Notes under the pieces: generated by a model
Databases searched by the model: none
What the model saw: only the letters and a program-made list of their open reading frames with translations
Told to the model about the DNA's origin: nothing
Program-made: the position numbers and the translations under genes
Shown: in pieces, positions 28,183 through 38,526 of the stretch
How positions within the stretch are numbered: the stretch's first letter is position 1
Layout of the letters: each line of letters begins with the position of its first letter
Source of the DNA: Pseudomonas nunensis
GTDB lineage: Bacteria; Pseudomonadota; Gammaproteobacteria; Pseudomonadales; Pseudomonadaceae
Assembly: GCF_024296925.1 (NCBI RefSeq)
Contig: NZ_CP101125.1
Span: 6,636,501-6,700,500 of the forward strand
Reading direction: 5' to 3'
DNA length: 64,000 nt

Positions 28183-29037
28183 ATGACCACTTCTTTGCAA
28201 CCTGCTTATGCTCTGGTTCCAGGCGCAAACCTGGAGGCCTATGTGCACACGGTGAACAGCATTCCATTGCTGACGCCGGAGCAGGAGCGTGAACTGGCCG
28301 AGAGTCTCTATTATGAGCAGGATTTGGGGGCGGCTCGGCAGATGGTGCTCGCCCACCTGCGTTTTGTCGTACACATTGCCCGTAGCTATTCCGGCTACGG
28401 CCTGGCTCAGGCTGACCTGATCCAGGAAGGTAACGTCGGCCTGATGAAGGCTGTTAAGCGTTTCAACCCGGAAATGGGTGTGCGCCTGGTTTCGTTCGCT
28501 GTGCACTGGATCAAGGCGGAAATTCACGAGTTCATCCTGCGCAACTGGCGCATTGTGAAAGTCGCGACCACCAAGGCCCAGCGCAAGCTGTTCTTCAACC
28601 TGCGCAGCCAGAAGAAACGTCTGGCGTGGCTGAACAACGAGGAAGTCCACCGTGTGGCAGAAAGCCTCGGTGTAGAGCCGCGCGAAGTGCGCGAGATGGA
28701 AAGTCGTCTGACCGGCCATGACATGGCCTTCGACCCGGCCGCAGAAGCGGACGACGACAGCGCTTTCCAATCGCCGGCCAACTATCTGGAAGACCACCGG
28801 TACGACCCGGCCCGTCAACTGGAAGATGCCGACTGGAGCGACAACTCCAACCACAACCTGCACGAAGCGCTGGAAGTGCTGGACGACCGCAGCCGTGACA
28901 TCCTCTACCAGCGCTGGCTGGCAGAAGAAAAAGCCACGCTGCACGACCTGGCGCAGAAGTACAACGTGTCGGCCGAGCGTATTCGTCAGCTTGAGAAGAG
29001 CGCGATGAACAAGCTCAAGTTGTCGATCGCCGCCTAA
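28183..29037 (+). CDS. rpoH: RNA polymerase sigma-32 (heat shock) factor
   Basis: 284-residue sigma factor directing heat-shock transcription. Region 2 has [36 protein letters not shown]; the RpoH box [10 protein letters not shown] marks it as sigma-32 rather than another group; region 4 ends [26 protein letters not shown] 28183 follows CGGAGG. Own promoter region after ftsX and a strong terminator downstream. Confidence 0.98.
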   Translation: MTTSLQPAYALVPGANLEAYVHTVNSIPLLTPEQERELAESLYYEQDLGAARQMVLAHLRFVVHIARSYSGYGLAQADLIQEGNVGLMKAVKRFNPEMGVRLVSFAVHWIKAEIHEFILRNWRIVKVATTKAQRKLFFNLRSQKKRLAWLNNEEVHRVAESLGVEPREVREMESRLTGHDMAFDPAAEADDDSAFQSPANYLEDHRYDPARQLEDADWSDNSNHNLHEALEVLDDRSRDILYQRWLAEEKATLHDLAQKYNVSAERIRQLEKSAMNKLKLSIAA

Positions 29038-29059
29038 CCGGCGAACCGCCAATAAAAAA

Positions 29060-29085
29060 CGCCCCGATCAGTGATGATCGGGGCG
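29060..29085 (+). terminator. Intrinsic terminator of rpoH
   Basis: A perfect 11-bp stem CGCCCCGATCA / TGATCGGGGCG with loop GTGA, followed by T5 and preceded by A6, 23 bases after the rpoH stop; usable in both directions. Confidence 0.95.
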
Positions 29086-29115
29086 TTTTTGTTTCTGTGC
29101 TCAACACATAACCCC

Positions 29116-29205
29116 TGTGGGAGCGGGCTTGCTCGCGAATGCGTCGTGTCATCCAGCAATGATGTTGGCTGATGCACCGCATTCGCGAGCAAGCCCGCTC
29201 CCACA
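29116..29205. repeat. REPIN, GTGGGAGCGGGC family, 90 bp
   Basis: Perfect inverted arms with spacer ends GTCGTGTCA and TGATGCACC. Between convergent rpoH and mtgA. Confidence 0.92.
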
Positions 29206-29219
29206 GGGGATTTGCGGCG

Positions 29220-29942
29220 TTATTGGGCCCAGGGCGCTCGCCGTGAATCATTGAGTCCTACAAGGTAGCTATCACCACCGAGTTGACTCATCTGCTGACG
29301 AATCCATCCGGCCCGCCGTGCAACATAATTGGTTGGGTGGCTAGCACTCCATACCCTCGGGTTTGGCAGTACAGCGGCCAGCAAGCTCGATTGCTGACGG
29401 CTAAGACCTTTGGCGCTCACGCCAAAGTGATGCCGGGCCGCCGCTTCGGCGCCAAACACCCCGTCATCCCATTCGACGCTGTTCAGGTACACCTCAAGAA
29501 TCCGCTGCTTGGGCCACAACACTTCGATCAACCCGGTGAACCAGGCTTCCAGGCCTTTGCGCAGCCAGCTGCGGCCGGACCACAAAAACAGATTCTTCGA
29601 CACCTGCTGGCTCAACGTACTCGCACCGCGAATCGTGCCGCCGCGTTCGTTATGGGCAAACGCCGCCTGGATTGCGCCGAAATCAAAGCCCCAGTGCTCA
29701 GAGAACTTTTGGTCTTCGCCGGCAATCACCGCGACTTTCAGGTCGTCGGAGATTTCATCCCAGGGTTTCCAGGTGCGTTGCAGATCGATGGGCTCGCCAT
29801 CGAACCAGGATTCGACCTTGCGCTCGACCATCAGCGCCGTGCCCGGTGGCGGCACTACGCGAAAAATCAGAACCAACAACACGCTGCCGCCCGCGAACCA
29901 GAGCAGGGCCTTTGTGAATCGTCGCAAAATTAAACGCAGCAT
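29220..29942 (-). CDS. mtgA: Monofunctional peptidoglycan glycosyltransferase
   Basis: 240 residues; polymerises lipid II into glycan strands without a transpeptidase domain. One N-terminal TM anchor (LLWFAGGSVLLVLIFRVV) places it in the inner membrane facing the periplasm. GT51 motifs are GEDQKFSEHWGFD (catalytic Glu), RGASTLSQQVSKNLFLW and KQRILEVYLNSVEWDDGVFGAEAAARHHFG. Complete and of normal length. Confidence 0.96.
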   Translation of the reverse strand: MLRLILRRFTKALLWFAGGSVLLVLIFRVVPPPGTALMVERKVESWFDGEPIDLQRTWKPWDEISDDLKVAVIAGEDQKFSEHWGFDFGAIQAAFAHNERGGTIRGASTLSQQVSKNLFLWSGRSWLRKGLEAWFTGLIEVLWPKQRILEVYLNSVEWDDGVFGAEAAARHHFGVSAKGLSRQQSSLLAAVLPNPRVWSASHPTNYVARRAGWIRQQMSQLGGDSYLVGLNDSRRAPWAQ

Positions 29943-30016
29943 AGAGATGGCTTGGCCGAACCCGTTGAGCGGGCCATTATACAGACCCTGTTGATCGAGT
30001 CTGACTGGAGTTCTTC

Positions 30017-30388
30017 ATGCTGCGTGGCTTTCTGATGCTGGCCGCTTTCTTCGGCTTCACCGGCGTTGCCCTTGGCGCGTTCGCCGCACACGGCTTGAAA
30101 AACCGTCTGACGCCGGAATACCTCGCAATTTTCCACACTGGCGTTACCTACCAACTGGTACACACCCTGGCGCTGCTGGGCGTGGCGTTGCTGGCAACGC
30201 AGATTCCGGGGCGCTTGATCACCTGGGCCGGCGCGTCGTTTGCCATCGGCATTCTGCTGTTTTCCGGCAGTTTGTATCTGCTGACGATCACTTGCGTGAG
30301 CAAGCTCGGCATCATCACCCCCTTCGGCGGCCTGGCATTTCTGATCGGCTGGTTCTGCCTGGGCCTCGCCGCCTGGCGGTTAAGCTGA
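30017..30388 (+). CDS. DUF423 family small membrane protein
   Basis: 123 residues with four hydrophobic segments. The pattern GFTGVALGAFAAHGLKNRLTPE near the start and FAIGILLFSGSLYLL are hallmarks of the DUF423 (YgdD) family. The function is unknown. It is divergent from mtgA and ends beside a REPIN; the next gene is thiS. Confidence 0.9.
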   Translation: MLRGFLMLAAFFGFTGVALGAFAAHGLKNRLTPEYLAIFHTGVTYQLVHTLALLGVALLATQIPGRLITWAGASFAIGILLFSGSLYLLTITCVSKLGIITPFGGLAFLIGWFCLGLAAWRLS

Positions 30389-30390
30389 CT

Positions 30391-30482
30391 TGTAGGAGCG
30401 AGGCTTGCCCGCGAAAGCGTCGTAACAGCCGCCACCATCATCGACTGATACGACGCCTTCGCGGGCAAGCCTCGCTCCTACA
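30391..30482. repeat. REPIN, GTAGGAGCGAGGC family, GTAGG ends outward
   Basis: Arms TGTAGGAGCGAGGCTTGCCC and the inverse. The only member of this family here with GTAGG ends outward; the spacer CGTCGT...ACGACG also pairs. Confidence 0.9.
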
Positions 30483-30569
30483 GAGATCGTGTTTCAAGAC
30501 GAATGGCTTGGGTCAGTCTGACCGATCGGGCTAGAATGCCTGCCCCTAAAAATGATGGCGGCTTCTTGC

Positions 30570-30770
30570 ATGCGCATTCAGTTGAACGGCGAATCCCTTG
30601 AACTGCCCGACGGTGAAACCGTTGCGGCCCTGCTGACCCGTCTGGATCTGACCGGACGCCGGGTGGCGGTCGAACTCAATCTGGATATCGTCCCGCGCAG
30701 CCAGCATGCCGACACCACGCTGAACGACGGCGACAGTGTCGAAGTGGTGCACGCCATCGGCGGCGGCTAG
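30570..30770 (+). CDS. thiS: Sulfur carrier protein ThiS
   Basis: 66-residue ubiquitin-like protein whose C-terminal Gly-Gly (AIGGG end) becomes a thiocarboxylate that delivers sulfur to ThiG in thiamine thiazole synthesis. [22 protein letters not shown] is typical. The ATG at 30570 gives the standard length. Followed by thiG after 60 bases. Confidence 0.95.
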   Translation: MRIQLNGESLELPDGETVAALLTRLDLTGRRVAVELNLDIVPRSQHADTTLNDGDSVEVVHAIGGG

Positions 30771-30830
30771 TCGCCCGGCCCGCAAGGGCACAAAATTCTG
30801 CAAGAACCTCACCCCTACAGAGGATTTCCC

Positions 30831-31625
30831 ATGAGCATCGTTCGTAGCGACAAGCCCTTCGTCCTGGCCGGTCGTACTTACCAGTCGCGTTTGCTGGTAG
30901 GTACCGGCAAGTACCGCGACATGGAAGAAACCCGCCTGGCCATCGAAGCCTCGGGTGCCGAGATCGTCACCTTCGCCGTGCGTCGCACCAACCTGGGCCA
31001 GAACCCGGGCGAACCGAACCTGCTCGAAGTCCTGTCGCCGGATCGCTACACCTTCCTGCCGAACACCGCCGGTTGCTTCGACGCGACCGAGGCCGTGCGC
31101 ACCTGCCGCCTGGCCCGTGAGCTGCTCGGTGGCCACAACCTGGTGAAGCTGGAAGTGCTGGCGGACCAGAAAACCCTGTTCCCTAACGTGATCGAAACCC
31201 TCAAGGCCGCCGAAGTGCTGGTCAAGGAAGGCTTCGACGTGATGGTCTACACCAGCGATGACCCGATCATCGCCCGTCAACTGGCGGAAATAGGCGTTAT
31301 CGCAGTCATGCCGCTGGCCGGCCTAATCGGCACCGGTCTTGGGATCTGCAACCCGTACAACCTGCAGATCATCCTCGAAGAAGCCAAAATTCCAGTGTTG
31401 GTGGATGCCGGTGTCGGCACCGCCTCCGACGCCACCATCGCCATGGAACTGGGTTGCGAAGCGGTGCTGATGAACTCGGCCATCGCCCACGCCCAGCAGC
31501 CAATCATGATGGCCGAAGCCATGAAACATGCGATCGTTGCAGGTCGCCTGGCCTACCTCGCCGGCCGCATGCCGAAAAAACTCTATGCCAGCGCTTCCTC
31601 GCCGCTGGATGGTCTGATCAAGTAA
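30831..31625 (+). CDS. thiG: Thiazole synthase ThiG
   Basis: 264 residues; TIM-barrel enzyme that joins deoxyxylulose phosphate, dehydroglycine and ThiS-bound sulfur into the thiazole phosphate of thiamine. [18 protein letters not shown], the Schiff-base lysine in VKLEVL, and [21 protein letters not shown] are diagnostic. AGAGGA lies upstream of the ATG. Co-transcribed with thiS and probably trmB, ten bases downstream. Confidence 0.97.
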   Translation: MSIVRSDKPFVLAGRTYQSRLLVGTGKYRDMEETRLAIEASGAEIVTFAVRRTNLGQNPGEPNLLEVLSPDRYTFLPNTAGCFDATEAVRTCRLARELLGGHNLVKLEVLADQKTLFPNVIETLKAAEVLVKEGFDVMVYTSDDPIIARQLAEIGVIAVMPLAGLIGTGLGICNPYNLQIILEEAKIPVLVDAGVGTASDATIAMELGCEAVLMNSAIAHAQQPIMMAEAMKHAIVAGRLAYLAGRMPKKLYASASSPLDGLIK

Positions 31626-31634
31626 GAGCCATTG

Positions 31635-32360
31635 ATGACTGAATCGAACGAAACGCCTATCCAGCCGGAAGAAGGCGAAGAGCGCCAACACCGCCGCATC
31701 AAGAGTTTCGTGATGCGCGCCGGGCGCATGACCGAAGGCCAGCAAAAAGGCCTGGAGCAGGGCACGCCGCTGTTCGTCCTGCCGTTGGCCGATGCGCCGG
31801 TGGACTTCGACCAGGTGTTCGGCCGCTCGGCGCCGCGTTCGCTGGAAATCGGCTTCGGCATGGGCCATTCGCTGCTGGAAATGGCCGCGGCTTCGCCTGA
31901 GCAGGATTTCATCGGTGTGGAAGTTCACCGTCCGGGTGTCGGCGCGCTGCTCAATGGCGTGCTGACCCAAGGCCTGACCAACTTGCGGGTCTACGATTGC
32001 GACGCGATCGAAGTGCTCAACCATTGCATCGCCGACAACAGCCTCGATCGCCTGATGCTGTTTTTCCCGGACCCGTGGCACAAGAGCCGTCACCACAAGC
32101 GCCGTATCGTTCAGGCGTCGTTTGCTGAACTGGTGCGCAGCAAGTTGAAGGTCGGCGGCATTCTGCACATGGCCACCGACTGGGAACCGTACGCCGAGTA
32201 CATGCTGGAAGTGATGAACGTCGCGCCGGGCTACCGCAACCTCGCCGAAGACGGCAAATGCGTGCCGCGCCCGACCGAACGCCCGATCACCAAGTTCGAA
32301 CGCCGCGGCGAACGACTTGGACATGGCGTGTGGGACCTGAAGTTCGAAAAACAGTCCTAA
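31635..32360 (+). CDS. trmB: tRNA (guanine-46-N7) methyltransferase
   Basis: 241 residues. SAM-binding motif [16 protein letters not shown], then [15 protein letters not shown] and the catalytic stretch [21 protein letters not shown], the signature of TrmB. It forms m7G46 in the variable loop of tRNA. The ATG at 31635 is used because the TTG at 31632 adds only one residue and lacks better spacing. Confidence 0.97.
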   Translation: MTESNETPIQPEEGEERQHRRIKSFVMRAGRMTEGQQKGLEQGTPLFVLPLADAPVDFDQVFGRSAPRSLEIGFGMGHSLLEMAAASPEQDFIGVEVHRPGVGALLNGVLTQGLTNLRVYDCDAIEVLNHCIADNSLDRLMLFFPDPWHKSRHHKRRIVQASFAELVRSKLKVGGILHMATDWEPYAEYMLEVMNVAPGYRNLAEDGKCVPRPTERPITKFERRGERLGHGVWDLKFEKQS

Positions 32361-32379
32361 GCCGTAACGCAACACCCCA

Positions 32380-32469
32380 TGTGGGAGCGGGCTTGCTCGC
32401 GAAGGCGTCGTGTCATTCAACTTTAATGTCGAATGACACACCGCCTTCGCGAGCAAGCCCGCTCCCACA
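32380..32469. repeat. REPIN, GTGGGAGCGGGC family, 90 bp
   Basis: Perfect inverted arms with spacer ends GTCGTGTCA and TGACACACC, between convergent trmB and the DUF3392 gene. Confidence 0.92.
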
Positions 32470-32493
32470 TTTGTTTTGTGGTGTGTTCGGAAT

Positions 32494-32817
32494 TCAGCGG
32501 CGGTCAGCCACTACGCCGATCAGCACCAGCACCACCAACAACACCGGCGCGAGGCTGTAGTTGTTGAACTGGCTGAGGCCTTTGATGATCCACGGCGTGG
32601 CGTAGATCAGTGCGACGCCGCTGCCGACCATGCACAGCAGGGACATCAGCGGGACGCGCAAGGCGCCGGCGATGCCGCCCAGGCGTTGTTCGACCCAGCC
32701 TTTGATGTCTGCGCCGAACAGCACCAGCAAGCAGCCCACCAAGGCCAGAGAGATTTCCGACAGGTTGCTGCGGCTCCAGCGGGACACGGTGGCGAGCAGG
32801 TCGAGGATCAAATCCAT
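32494..32817 (-). CDS. DUF3392 family inner-membrane protein
   Basis: 107 residues with three hydrophobic segments (LALVGCLLVLFGADI, LLCMVGSGVALIYATPWI, LAPVLLVVLVLIGVV). The start MDLILDLLATVSRWSR and central LGGIAGALRVP are features of DUF3392. No function is known. It lies 22 bases downstream of hemW on the same strand, closing the metX-to-hemW gene string. Confidence 0.85.
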   Translation of the reverse strand: MDLILDLLATVSRWSRSNLSEISLALVGCLLVLFGADIKGWVEQRLGGIAGALRVPLMSLLCMVGSGVALIYATPWIIKGLSQFNNYSLAPVLLVVLVLIGVVADRR

Positions 32818-32839
32818 TGGTTTTCCCTTAAGGCTGAAA

Positions 32840-34045
32840 TCAGCTCAGAAATGTCTGCAGCAAGTCGTTGAGGAACAGTTGTCCGCGCTCGGTGGCCGCC
32901 AGACGTGACGGTTCGACCTGCAACAGGCCGCTTTGTTCGGCTTCCCGGCGCCCTTCGGCGAGGCTTTCCAAGGGCAGCCCGGTGCGTTCCGGATACAGGC
33001 GCGATTCGACGCCGTCGGTCAGGCGCAGGGCGTTCATCAGGAAGTCGAACGGCAACTCGTCATTGGTCAGGGCCTTCTCGCCAGCCTTGAAGCTTTTGGC
33101 CGGGTTGAGGTAATCCTTCGGCAAGCGGGTCTTCCAGGTGCGCACGATACGCCCGTCCGGGTGGCTGAGCTTGCCGTGGGCGCCGGCACCGATGCCGATG
33201 AAGTCGCCGAAACTCCAATAGTTGAGGTTATGCCGAGCGGGACGACCGGGCTGGGCATAAGCCGAAACTTCGTATTGCGCGTAACCGTGCTCGGCCAGCA
33301 GCGCTTGCCCGGCTTCCTGAATGTCCCACAACGTGTCGTCTTCCGGCAGCGTCGGCGGCTGGTTCCAGAACACCGTGTTCGGCTCCAGGGTCAGCTGATA
33401 CCAGGACAAGTGAGTCGGCTTCAGGGCGATGGCCTGGCGCAGGTCGCTCAGCGCATCGTCCAAGGACTGATCGGGCAAACCGTGCATGAGGTCCAGGTTG
33501 AAGTTGTCGAACCCGGCCTGACGGGCCATGCCGGCGGCTCGGACCGCTTCGTCACCGTTGTGAATCCGTCCCAGGGCCTTGAGTTTCTCTTCCTGGAAGC
33601 TCTGGATGCCGATCGACAGGCGATTGATGCCCAGCGCGCGGTAGGCGACAAACTTCTCTTGTTCGAAGGTTCCGGGATTGGCTTCCAGGGTGATTTCGAT
33701 GTCGCTGGCAAACGGGATGCGCTGTTCCACACCTTTGAGCAAACGGCCCAGCGCCTCGGCGCTGAACAGGCTCGGCGTGCCGCCGCCGAAGAAGATCGAG
33801 CTCAGCTCGCGGCCGTAGACCGCGTGCAAATCCTGATCGAGGTCGGCCAGCAATGCGTCGACATACTCTTCTTCCGGCAGCACGGGGCTGGCAGTGTGGG
33901 AGTTGAAGTCGCAATAAGGGCATTTGCGCACACACCACGGGATGTGGATGTACAGCGCCAGGGGCGGCAGCGTAGGCAGCGCGGCCCGAGGCGATTGTGC
34001 GGCGCCACCGAAGATCAGTGGCGACGCGGATGAGTCGTGGGTCAT
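32840..34045 (-). CDS. hemW: Heme chaperone HemW (radical SAM, formerly HemN-like)
   Basis: 401 residues. The radical SAM cluster motif is [10 protein letters not shown] (CxxxCxxC, then aromatic) preceded by [26 protein letters not shown] and [12 protein letters not shown] are further family motifs. It has the HemW form (no extra Cys after CxxC as in HemN), so it is likely a heme-trafficking protein and not the coproporphyrinogen dehydrogenase. The ATG at 34045 overlaps the rdgB stop (ATGA). Confidence 0.93.
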   Translation of the reverse strand: MTHDSSASPLIFGGAAQSPRAALPTLPPLALYIHIPWCVRKCPYCDFNSHTASPVLPEEEYVDALLADLDQDLHAVYGRELSSIFFGGGTPSLFSAEALGRLLKGVEQRIPFASDIEITLEANPGTFEQEKFVAYRALGINRLSIGIQSFQEEKLKALGRIHNGDEAVRAAGMARQAGFDNFNLDLMHGLPDQSLDDALSDLRQAIALKPTHLSWYQLTLEPNTVFWNQPPTLPEDDTLWDIQEAGQALLAEHGYAQYEVSAYAQPGRPARHNLNYWSFGDFIGIGAGAHGKLSHPDGRIVRTWKTRLPKDYLNPAKSFKAGEKALTNDELPFDFLMNALRLTDGVESRLYPERTGLPLESLAEGRREAEQSGLLQVEPSRLAATERGQLFLNDLLQTFLS

Positions 34046-34638
34046 ATCAAGCCTAGACGCTGGCGCAGCAGATCCATTGCACGGGCGCGGTGGCTGATGA
34101 GGTTCTTTTCGCTTGGGCTCAACTCGGCGCTGGAGCAATCGCGAGAGGGCACCCAGAACAGCGGGTCGTAGCCAAAACCGTGTTCACCGCTGGCCGCAGT
34201 CAGTATGCGCCCGTGCCACAGGCCTTCGCACAGGATCGGCAGCGGATCGTCGGCATGCCGCACCAGCGCCAGGACGCAAACGAACTGCGCGCCGCGCTCG
34301 GCTTCAGGCACGTCTTTCATAGCTTCTAGCAGCTTGGCGTTGTTCGCCGCATCGCCCTTGCCGTCGGCATAACGAGCGGAGTAAATCCCCGGCGCGCCAC
34401 CAAGGAAATCCACCGCCAGCCCCGAATCATCGGCCAGTGCCGGCAGGCCGGAGATGCGCGCGGCGTTGCGGGCCTTGAGGATGGCGTTTTCGACGAACGA
34501 CAGGCCGGTTTCTTCAGGCTCGATGCTGCTGAACTCGCCGATCGAGCGCAGTTGCACCGATGCGCCGAGCATGGCCTGAAGTTCCTTGAGTTTGCCGGCG
34601 TTATGGCTGGCCAGTACGAGTTGCGTGAAGTTCATCAT
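34042..34638 (-). CDS. rdgB: XTP/dITP diphosphatase (non-canonical purine NTPase)
   Basis: 198 residues; hydrolyses dITP, XTP and dUTP-like mispaired nucleotides to monophosphates, keeping them out of [17 protein letters not shown] is the substrate-binding start, [27 protein letters not shown] holds the metal site, and [14 protein letters not shown] is the family C-terminal motif. Two adjacent ATGs (34638, 34635) are possible. It overlaps both the upstream DUF4426 stop and the downstream hemW start. Confidence 0.96.
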   Translation of the reverse strand: MMNFTQLVLASHNAGKLKELQAMLGASVQLRSIGEFSSIEPEETGLSFVENAILKARNAARISGLPALADDSGLAVDFLGGAPGIYSARYADGKGDAANNAKLLEAMKDVPEAERGAQFVCVLALVRHADDPLPILCEGLWHGRILTAASGEHGFGYDPLFWVPSRDCSSAELSPSEKNLISHRARAMDLLRQRLGLI

Positions 34639-35069
34639 TCGCCGGGGAAAAGCTCTTGGTTGAAGTTGATGGTGTTGATTTTGTCGCCGTTCTGCACCTT
34701 GATTTCAAAGGTGCGGACTTCCTGCTGTTCAACCGGATATTGCGCGATGTAATAAACCGCGCCTTGTTCGGTGATCTGTTTGAATTTCAGTGGCACGCTT
34801 TGGCTGGTGAGGTCTTTGATCGTGCCGTTGACCTGGGCGATCAGCGGCTTGCCGTCCTTGATCACCGAAATGTTGATCACGCCCTGGTTCTTGCTGCGCA
34901 CCAGTTCCGCCGCTTTGGCGATGTCCGGTGTCAGGAACGTGGAGTTGAAGGTGTTGTAATGCACCGTCACGTCGCCAAAGGTTTCCTGGCGCTCGCCCTT
35001 GATGATGTCGGCGGCCATGGCAGTGACGCTCAGGCAGGCAGTAAGTAGAAACAGCGCTAGACGACCCAT
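34635..35069 (-). CDS. DUF4426 periplasmic protein
   Basis: 144 residues with a signal peptide ([17 protein letters not shown]). The mature part is beta-rich ([46 protein letters not shown]), the DUF4426 pattern. The function is unknown. It is linked to rdgB by overlapping stop and start codons and follows metW by 26 bases. Confidence 0.88.
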   Translation of the reverse strand: MGRLALFLLTACLSVTAMAADIIKGERQETFGDVTVHYNTFNSTFLTPDIAKAAELVRSKNQGVINISVIKDGKPLIAQVNGTIKDLTSQSVPLKFKQITEQGAVYYIAQYPVEQQEVRTFEIKVQNGDKINTINFNQELFPGE

Positions 35070-35095
35070 GATCGTTCTCCTTGAAATGGCGTGGT

Positions 35096-35716
35096 TCAGA
35101 CCGCGACCTTGTGGTCTTGCAGCCCTGGGCTGCTGACGCGGTAGATACCGATCTCACCTAATAGATTAGGCCATAGCTTACTGGCCCACCCGTGTCGGTG
35201 CTGTTGATCCACGGCAAGCCGATCAATGACCTTCGCTTCACGTTCGCGGCACAACTCTTCAAAGTCGCCGAAAGTGCAGAAGTGGATGTTCGGCGTGTTG
35301 TACCAGGTGTACGGCAGGAACTCGGACACCGGCATCCGGCCCTTGCTCGCCAGGTACCAGCGGCAGCGCCAGTGACCGAAATTGGGGAACGTGATGATGC
35401 ACTGGCGACCGACCCGCAGCATTTCGTCGAGGATCCTGTCCGGGTAATGCACGGCTTGCAGGGCCTGGGTCATGACCACGATGTCGAAACTGTTGCTGGC
35501 AAAGTTGCCGAGGCCCTTGTCCAGGTCCTGCTCGATCACGTTGATGCCCTTGGCCACGCACTCGGCGATGTTGTCCGCGTCGTTTTCCAGGCCATAGCCG
35601 GTGACTTGCTTGTTGTCCCGCAGCCAGGTCAGCAGTTCGCCGTCGCCGCAACCGAGGTCGAGCACGCGGCTACCGGCGGGAATCCATTCCTGGATGATTT
35701 CCAGATCAGCTCTCAT
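35096..35716 (-). CDS. metW: Methionine biosynthesis protein MetW
   Basis: 206 residues, class I methyltransferase fold: VLDLGCGDGELLTWLRD is the SAM loop, and SFDIVVMTQALQAVHYPDRILDEMLRVGR follows. MetW is required with MetX for homoserine acylation in several proteobacteria, though its exact activity is unclear. It starts seven bases after metX, so the pair is one unit. Confidence 0.95.
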   Translation of the reverse strand: MRADLEIIQEWIPAGSRVLDLGCGDGELLTWLRDNKQVTGYGLENDADNIAECVAKGINVIEQDLDKGLGNFASNSFDIVVMTQALQAVHYPDRILDEMLRVGRQCIITFPNFGHWRCRWYLASKGRMPVSEFLPYTWYNTPNIHFCTFGDFEELCREREAKVIDRLAVDQQHRHGWASKLWPNLLGEIGIYRVSSPGLQDHKVAV

Positions 35717-35723
35717 GGCTTAC

Positions 35724-36863
35724 TCACAAACTAATTCGGTTCATGTAATTGCTGAACGCCTGCAGATAGCGCGGGATCGGAATCAGGAAGGCGTCGTGGC
35801 CTTGCGGAGCGTCGATCTCGAGGTAGCACACGTCTTTTTTGGCCGCCATCAGCGCGTCCACCAGTTCCCGGGAGCGGGCAGGGGAGAAGCGCCAGTCGGT
35901 GGTGAAGGACATCACGCAGAACTTGGACGTGGCGCCAGCGAAGGTTTTCGCCAAGTCATCGTCGAAATTCGCCGCCGGGTCGAAGTAATCCAGCGCCTTG
36001 GTCATCAGCAGGTACGTGTTGGCGTCGAAACGCCCGGAGAACTCTTCGCCCTGATAACGCAGGTAGCTCTCGACCTGGAACTCGACGCTGTGGAAGTCGT
36101 AGTTGAGCTTTTCGCTCTTCAGGCCACGGCCGAATTTCTCGCCCATGGAATCGTCGGACAGGTAGGTGATGTGCCCGACCATCCGCGCCAGCATCAAGCC
36201 GCGCTTGGGGATCACGCCGGCTTCCTGGAACGAACCGCCGTGGAACTCGGGGTCGGTGAGGATCGCCTGGCGCGCCACTTCGTTGAATGCGATGTTCTGC
36301 GCCGACAGTTTCGGCGCCGAGGCGATGGCCAGGCAATGCCGCACGCGGTCGGGGTAAGTGATGGTCCACTGCAAGGCCTGCATGCCGCCGAGACTGCCGC
36401 CGATCACCGCCGCCCACTGGCTGATGCCGAGCAGGTCGGACAGGCGTGCCTGGCTGTGGACCCAGTCTTCCACGGTCAGCACCGGGAAGTCGGCGCCGAA
36501 TGGCTTGCCGGTCTCCGGATTGATGCTGCTCGGGCCGGTCGAACCGTTGCAGCCGCCGAGATTGTTCAGGCTGACCACGAAGAACTTGCTGGTGTCGATC
36601 GGTTTACCGGGGCCGATGCAGCTGTCCCACCAACCGGGTTTGCGGTCGTCGGGGCTGTGGAAACCGGCAGCGTGATGGTGTCCGGACAAGGCGTGGCAGA
36701 TCAGCACGGCGTTGCTCGCCGTGGCGTTCAGCGTGCCGTAGGTTTCGTAGATCAGGTCATAAGCTGGGAGCGAACGGCCACAGGCCAGGGCCAGGGGTTC
36801 ACTGAAGTGCGCCACTTGCGGCGTCACCAGACCAACAGAATCGGCGGGAAAGGCAGTTGGCAT
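35724..36863 (-). CDS. metX: Homoserine O-succinyltransferase (MetX family)
   Basis: 379-residue alpha/beta hydrolase-fold acyltransferase, first committed step of methionine synthesis. [14 protein letters not shown] is the oxyanion region, the nucleophile is in [12 protein letters not shown], and the C-terminal His is in [10 protein letters not shown]. Pseudomonads use succinyl-CoA with this MetX-type protein (known from P. aeruginosa and P. putida work), so the acyl group is probably succinyl, although acetyl cannot be excluded from sequence alone. First gene of the metX-metW-DUF4426-rdgB-hemW string. Confidence 0.93.
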   Translation of the reverse strand: MPTAFPADSVGLVTPQVAHFSEPLALACGRSLPAYDLIYETYGTLNATASNAVLICHALSGHHHAAGFHSPDDRKPGWWDSCIGPGKPIDTSKFFVVSLNNLGGCNGSTGPSSINPETGKPFGADFPVLTVEDWVHSQARLSDLLGISQWAAVIGGSLGGMQALQWTITYPDRVRHCLAIASAPKLSAQNIAFNEVARQAILTDPEFHGGSFQEAGVIPKRGLMLARMVGHITYLSDDSMGEKFGRGLKSEKLNYDFHSVEFQVESYLRYQGEEFSGRFDANTYLLMTKALDYFDPAANFDDDLAKTFAGATSKFCVMSFTTDWRFSPARSRELVDALMAAKKDVCYLEIDAPQGHDAFLIPIPRYLQAFSNYMNRISL

Positions 36864-36966
36864 CGACCCTGCTCTCGTTGAAATGAGGCGTAAGTCTAAA
36901 GACCGCTGCCCTTAGCAGCAAGCGAACGGCAGGCCTGATTTCATTCAGTTGGACCGAGGTGCGGCA

Positions 36967-37033
36967 TTCGCGGGCAAGCCTCGCTCCTACAGGGAATCGC
37001 ATAGGTCCTGTAGGAGCGAGGCTTGCCCGCGAA
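36967..37033. repeat. REPIN, GTAGGAGCGAGGC family
   Basis: Arms TTCGCGGGCAAGCCTCGCTC and the inverse, GCGAA ends outward, between yggT and metX, which are on the same strand. Confidence 0.9.
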
Positions 37034-37060
37034 GAACGATAACGCGGTCAGCGCTCTGGA

Positions 37061-37651
37061 TCAGATCAGCCCAAGCAAACCCTGCGGCATGAACGCAAAG
37101 TACGCCAGGCGCGGGATCAGCCAGCTCTGCAGCAACTGGATCACGATAAACGCGAAGATCGGCGAGATATCCAAACCGCCCAGGTTCGGAATGATCCGGC
37201 GGAACGGGGCGAGTACCGGTTCAGTAATCTGAGCCACCAGTTCGGCGCCAGGATTGTGGCTGCCCGGGGCGACCCAGGACAGGATCACGCTGATGATCAT
37301 CGCGTAGAAAATGATGTTCAAGAACAGCGAGAACAGCGCGATCAGTGCCCAAGGCACCAACAGCACCCAGTCGACCATGAAGCCTTTGAGCAGCAGGATC
37401 ACCGCGATCAGCAGCATTTGAATGATCAGCGCCAACACCAGCGACGACATGTCCAGCCCGAACATGCTCGGGATGACCCGGCGCAGCGGCTTGAGCAGCG
37501 GTTGAGTGGCTTTGACGATGAACTGGCAGAGCGGGTTATAGAAGTTCGCCCGAACCAATTGCAGGATGAAGCGCAACAGCACGATCAGCAGGTACAGGCT
37601 GCCCAGCGTCTTGATGATAAAAACGGCAGCGTCATTGAGTCCGAGCATCAT
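37061..37651 (-). CDS. yggT: YggT family integral membrane protein
   Basis: 196 residues made of two similar halves, each with two TM segments and an FRRIIPNLGGLDISPIFAFIVIQLL-like or RRVIPSMFGLDMSSLVLALIIQML-like block, the internal duplication of the YggT family. The role is uncertain; links to osmotic or potassium stress and cell division have been proposed in other bacteria. It lies 21 bases after proC. Confidence 0.92.
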   Translation of the reverse strand: MMLGLNDAAVFIIKTLGSLYLLIVLLRFILQLVRANFYNPLCQFIVKATQPLLKPLRRVIPSMFGLDMSSLVLALIIQMLLIAVILLLKGFMVDWVLLVPWALIALFSLFLNIIFYAMIISVILSWVAPGSHNPGAELVAQITEPVLAPFRRIIPNLGGLDISPIFAFIVIQLLQSWLIPRLAYFAFMPQGLLGLI

Positions 37652-37672
37652 TGATTCCTTTGTAAGAGCTGA

Positions 37673-38491
37673 TTAGCGACCCAGTTGTTCGGCCATCTCG
37701 GCCGAGCGATGTGCAGCGGCGCCGAGTGCCGTTTCGACCAGGGCTTCGAAGCCCCCGGCCTGGAACGACTTGATCGCTGCTTCCGTGGTGCCCGCAGGCG
37801 AGGTCACGCGGCGACGCAGTTCCGCAGCGTCCACGTCACTGGCAACCGCCATGTGTGCGGCGCCCAGGGCGGTTTGCACGGTCAGTTGCGCGGCGACGTC
37901 CGCCGGCAGGCCGAGTTTCACACCGGCCGCAGTCATGGCTTCGATCAACAGGAAGAAGTACGCCGGGCCACTGCCGGAAACGGCGGTCACCGCATCCAGT
38001 TGCTGTTCTTCGTCCAGCCACAGCGCGATGCCGACGGCGGACAGCAGCTCTTGGGCCTGCTGGCGTTGCTCGGCCGTTACTTCGGCCGTGGCGAACAAAC
38101 CGCTCACGCCCTGACGCAGCAGCGCCGGGGTGTTGGGCATGCAGCGCACGATTGGCTGGGCGCCGAGCCAGTTGTTCATGCTGGCGCAGGTGATGCCGGC
38201 GGCGATGGACACCACCAATTGATGCGGTTTGAGGCTTGGGCGAATGGCTTCGCACACGGCTTTCATTGCCTGGGGTTTGACCGCCAGCACGACCACGTCG
38301 GCGTCCTGAATGGCGTCGGCGTTGTCGGCGAATACTTCGATGCCGTGCTCGGCGCTCACGCGAGCGCGGGTGTCAGCGCCGGGATCGCTGGCGCGGATGT
38401 GGGCCGCGTCCAGACCTTTGGCGCGCAGGCCACCGATCAGGCTGGCGGCCATGTTGCCGGCACCGATAAAGGCAATACGAGTCTTGCTCAT
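37673..38491 (-). CDS. proC: Pyrroline-5-carboxylate reductase
   Basis: 272 residues; reduces pyrroline-5-carboxylate to proline with NAD(P)H. FIGAGNMAASLIGGL is the dinucleotide loop, AVKPQAM follows the Rossmann domain, and DAVTAVSGSGPAYFFLLIEAM plus VTSPAGTTEAAIKSF are active-site motifs. Middle gene of yggS-proC-yggT. Confidence 0.97.
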   Translation of the reverse strand: MSKTRIAFIGAGNMAASLIGGLRAKGLDAAHIRASDPGADTRARVSAEHGIEVFADNADAIQDADVVVLAVKPQAMKAVCEAIRPSLKPHQLVVSIAAGITCASMNNWLGAQPIVRCMPNTPALLRQGVSGLFATAEVTAEQRQQAQELLSAVGIALWLDEEQQLDAVTAVSGSGPAYFFLLIEAMTAAGVKLGLPADVAAQLTVQTALGAAHMAVASDVDAAELRRRVTSPAGTTEAAIKSFQAGGFEALVETALGAAAHRSAEMAEQLGR

Positions 38492-38526
38492 GTCAGGTCC
38501 TTATAAAGAGAGGAGTCAGCCATTGT

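Noticed and set aside
32840..34045. HemN coproporphyrinogen dehydrogenase
   Set aside because: The radical-SAM region has the HemW form and the gene overlaps rdgB as hemW does in relatives; synteny also supports HemW.
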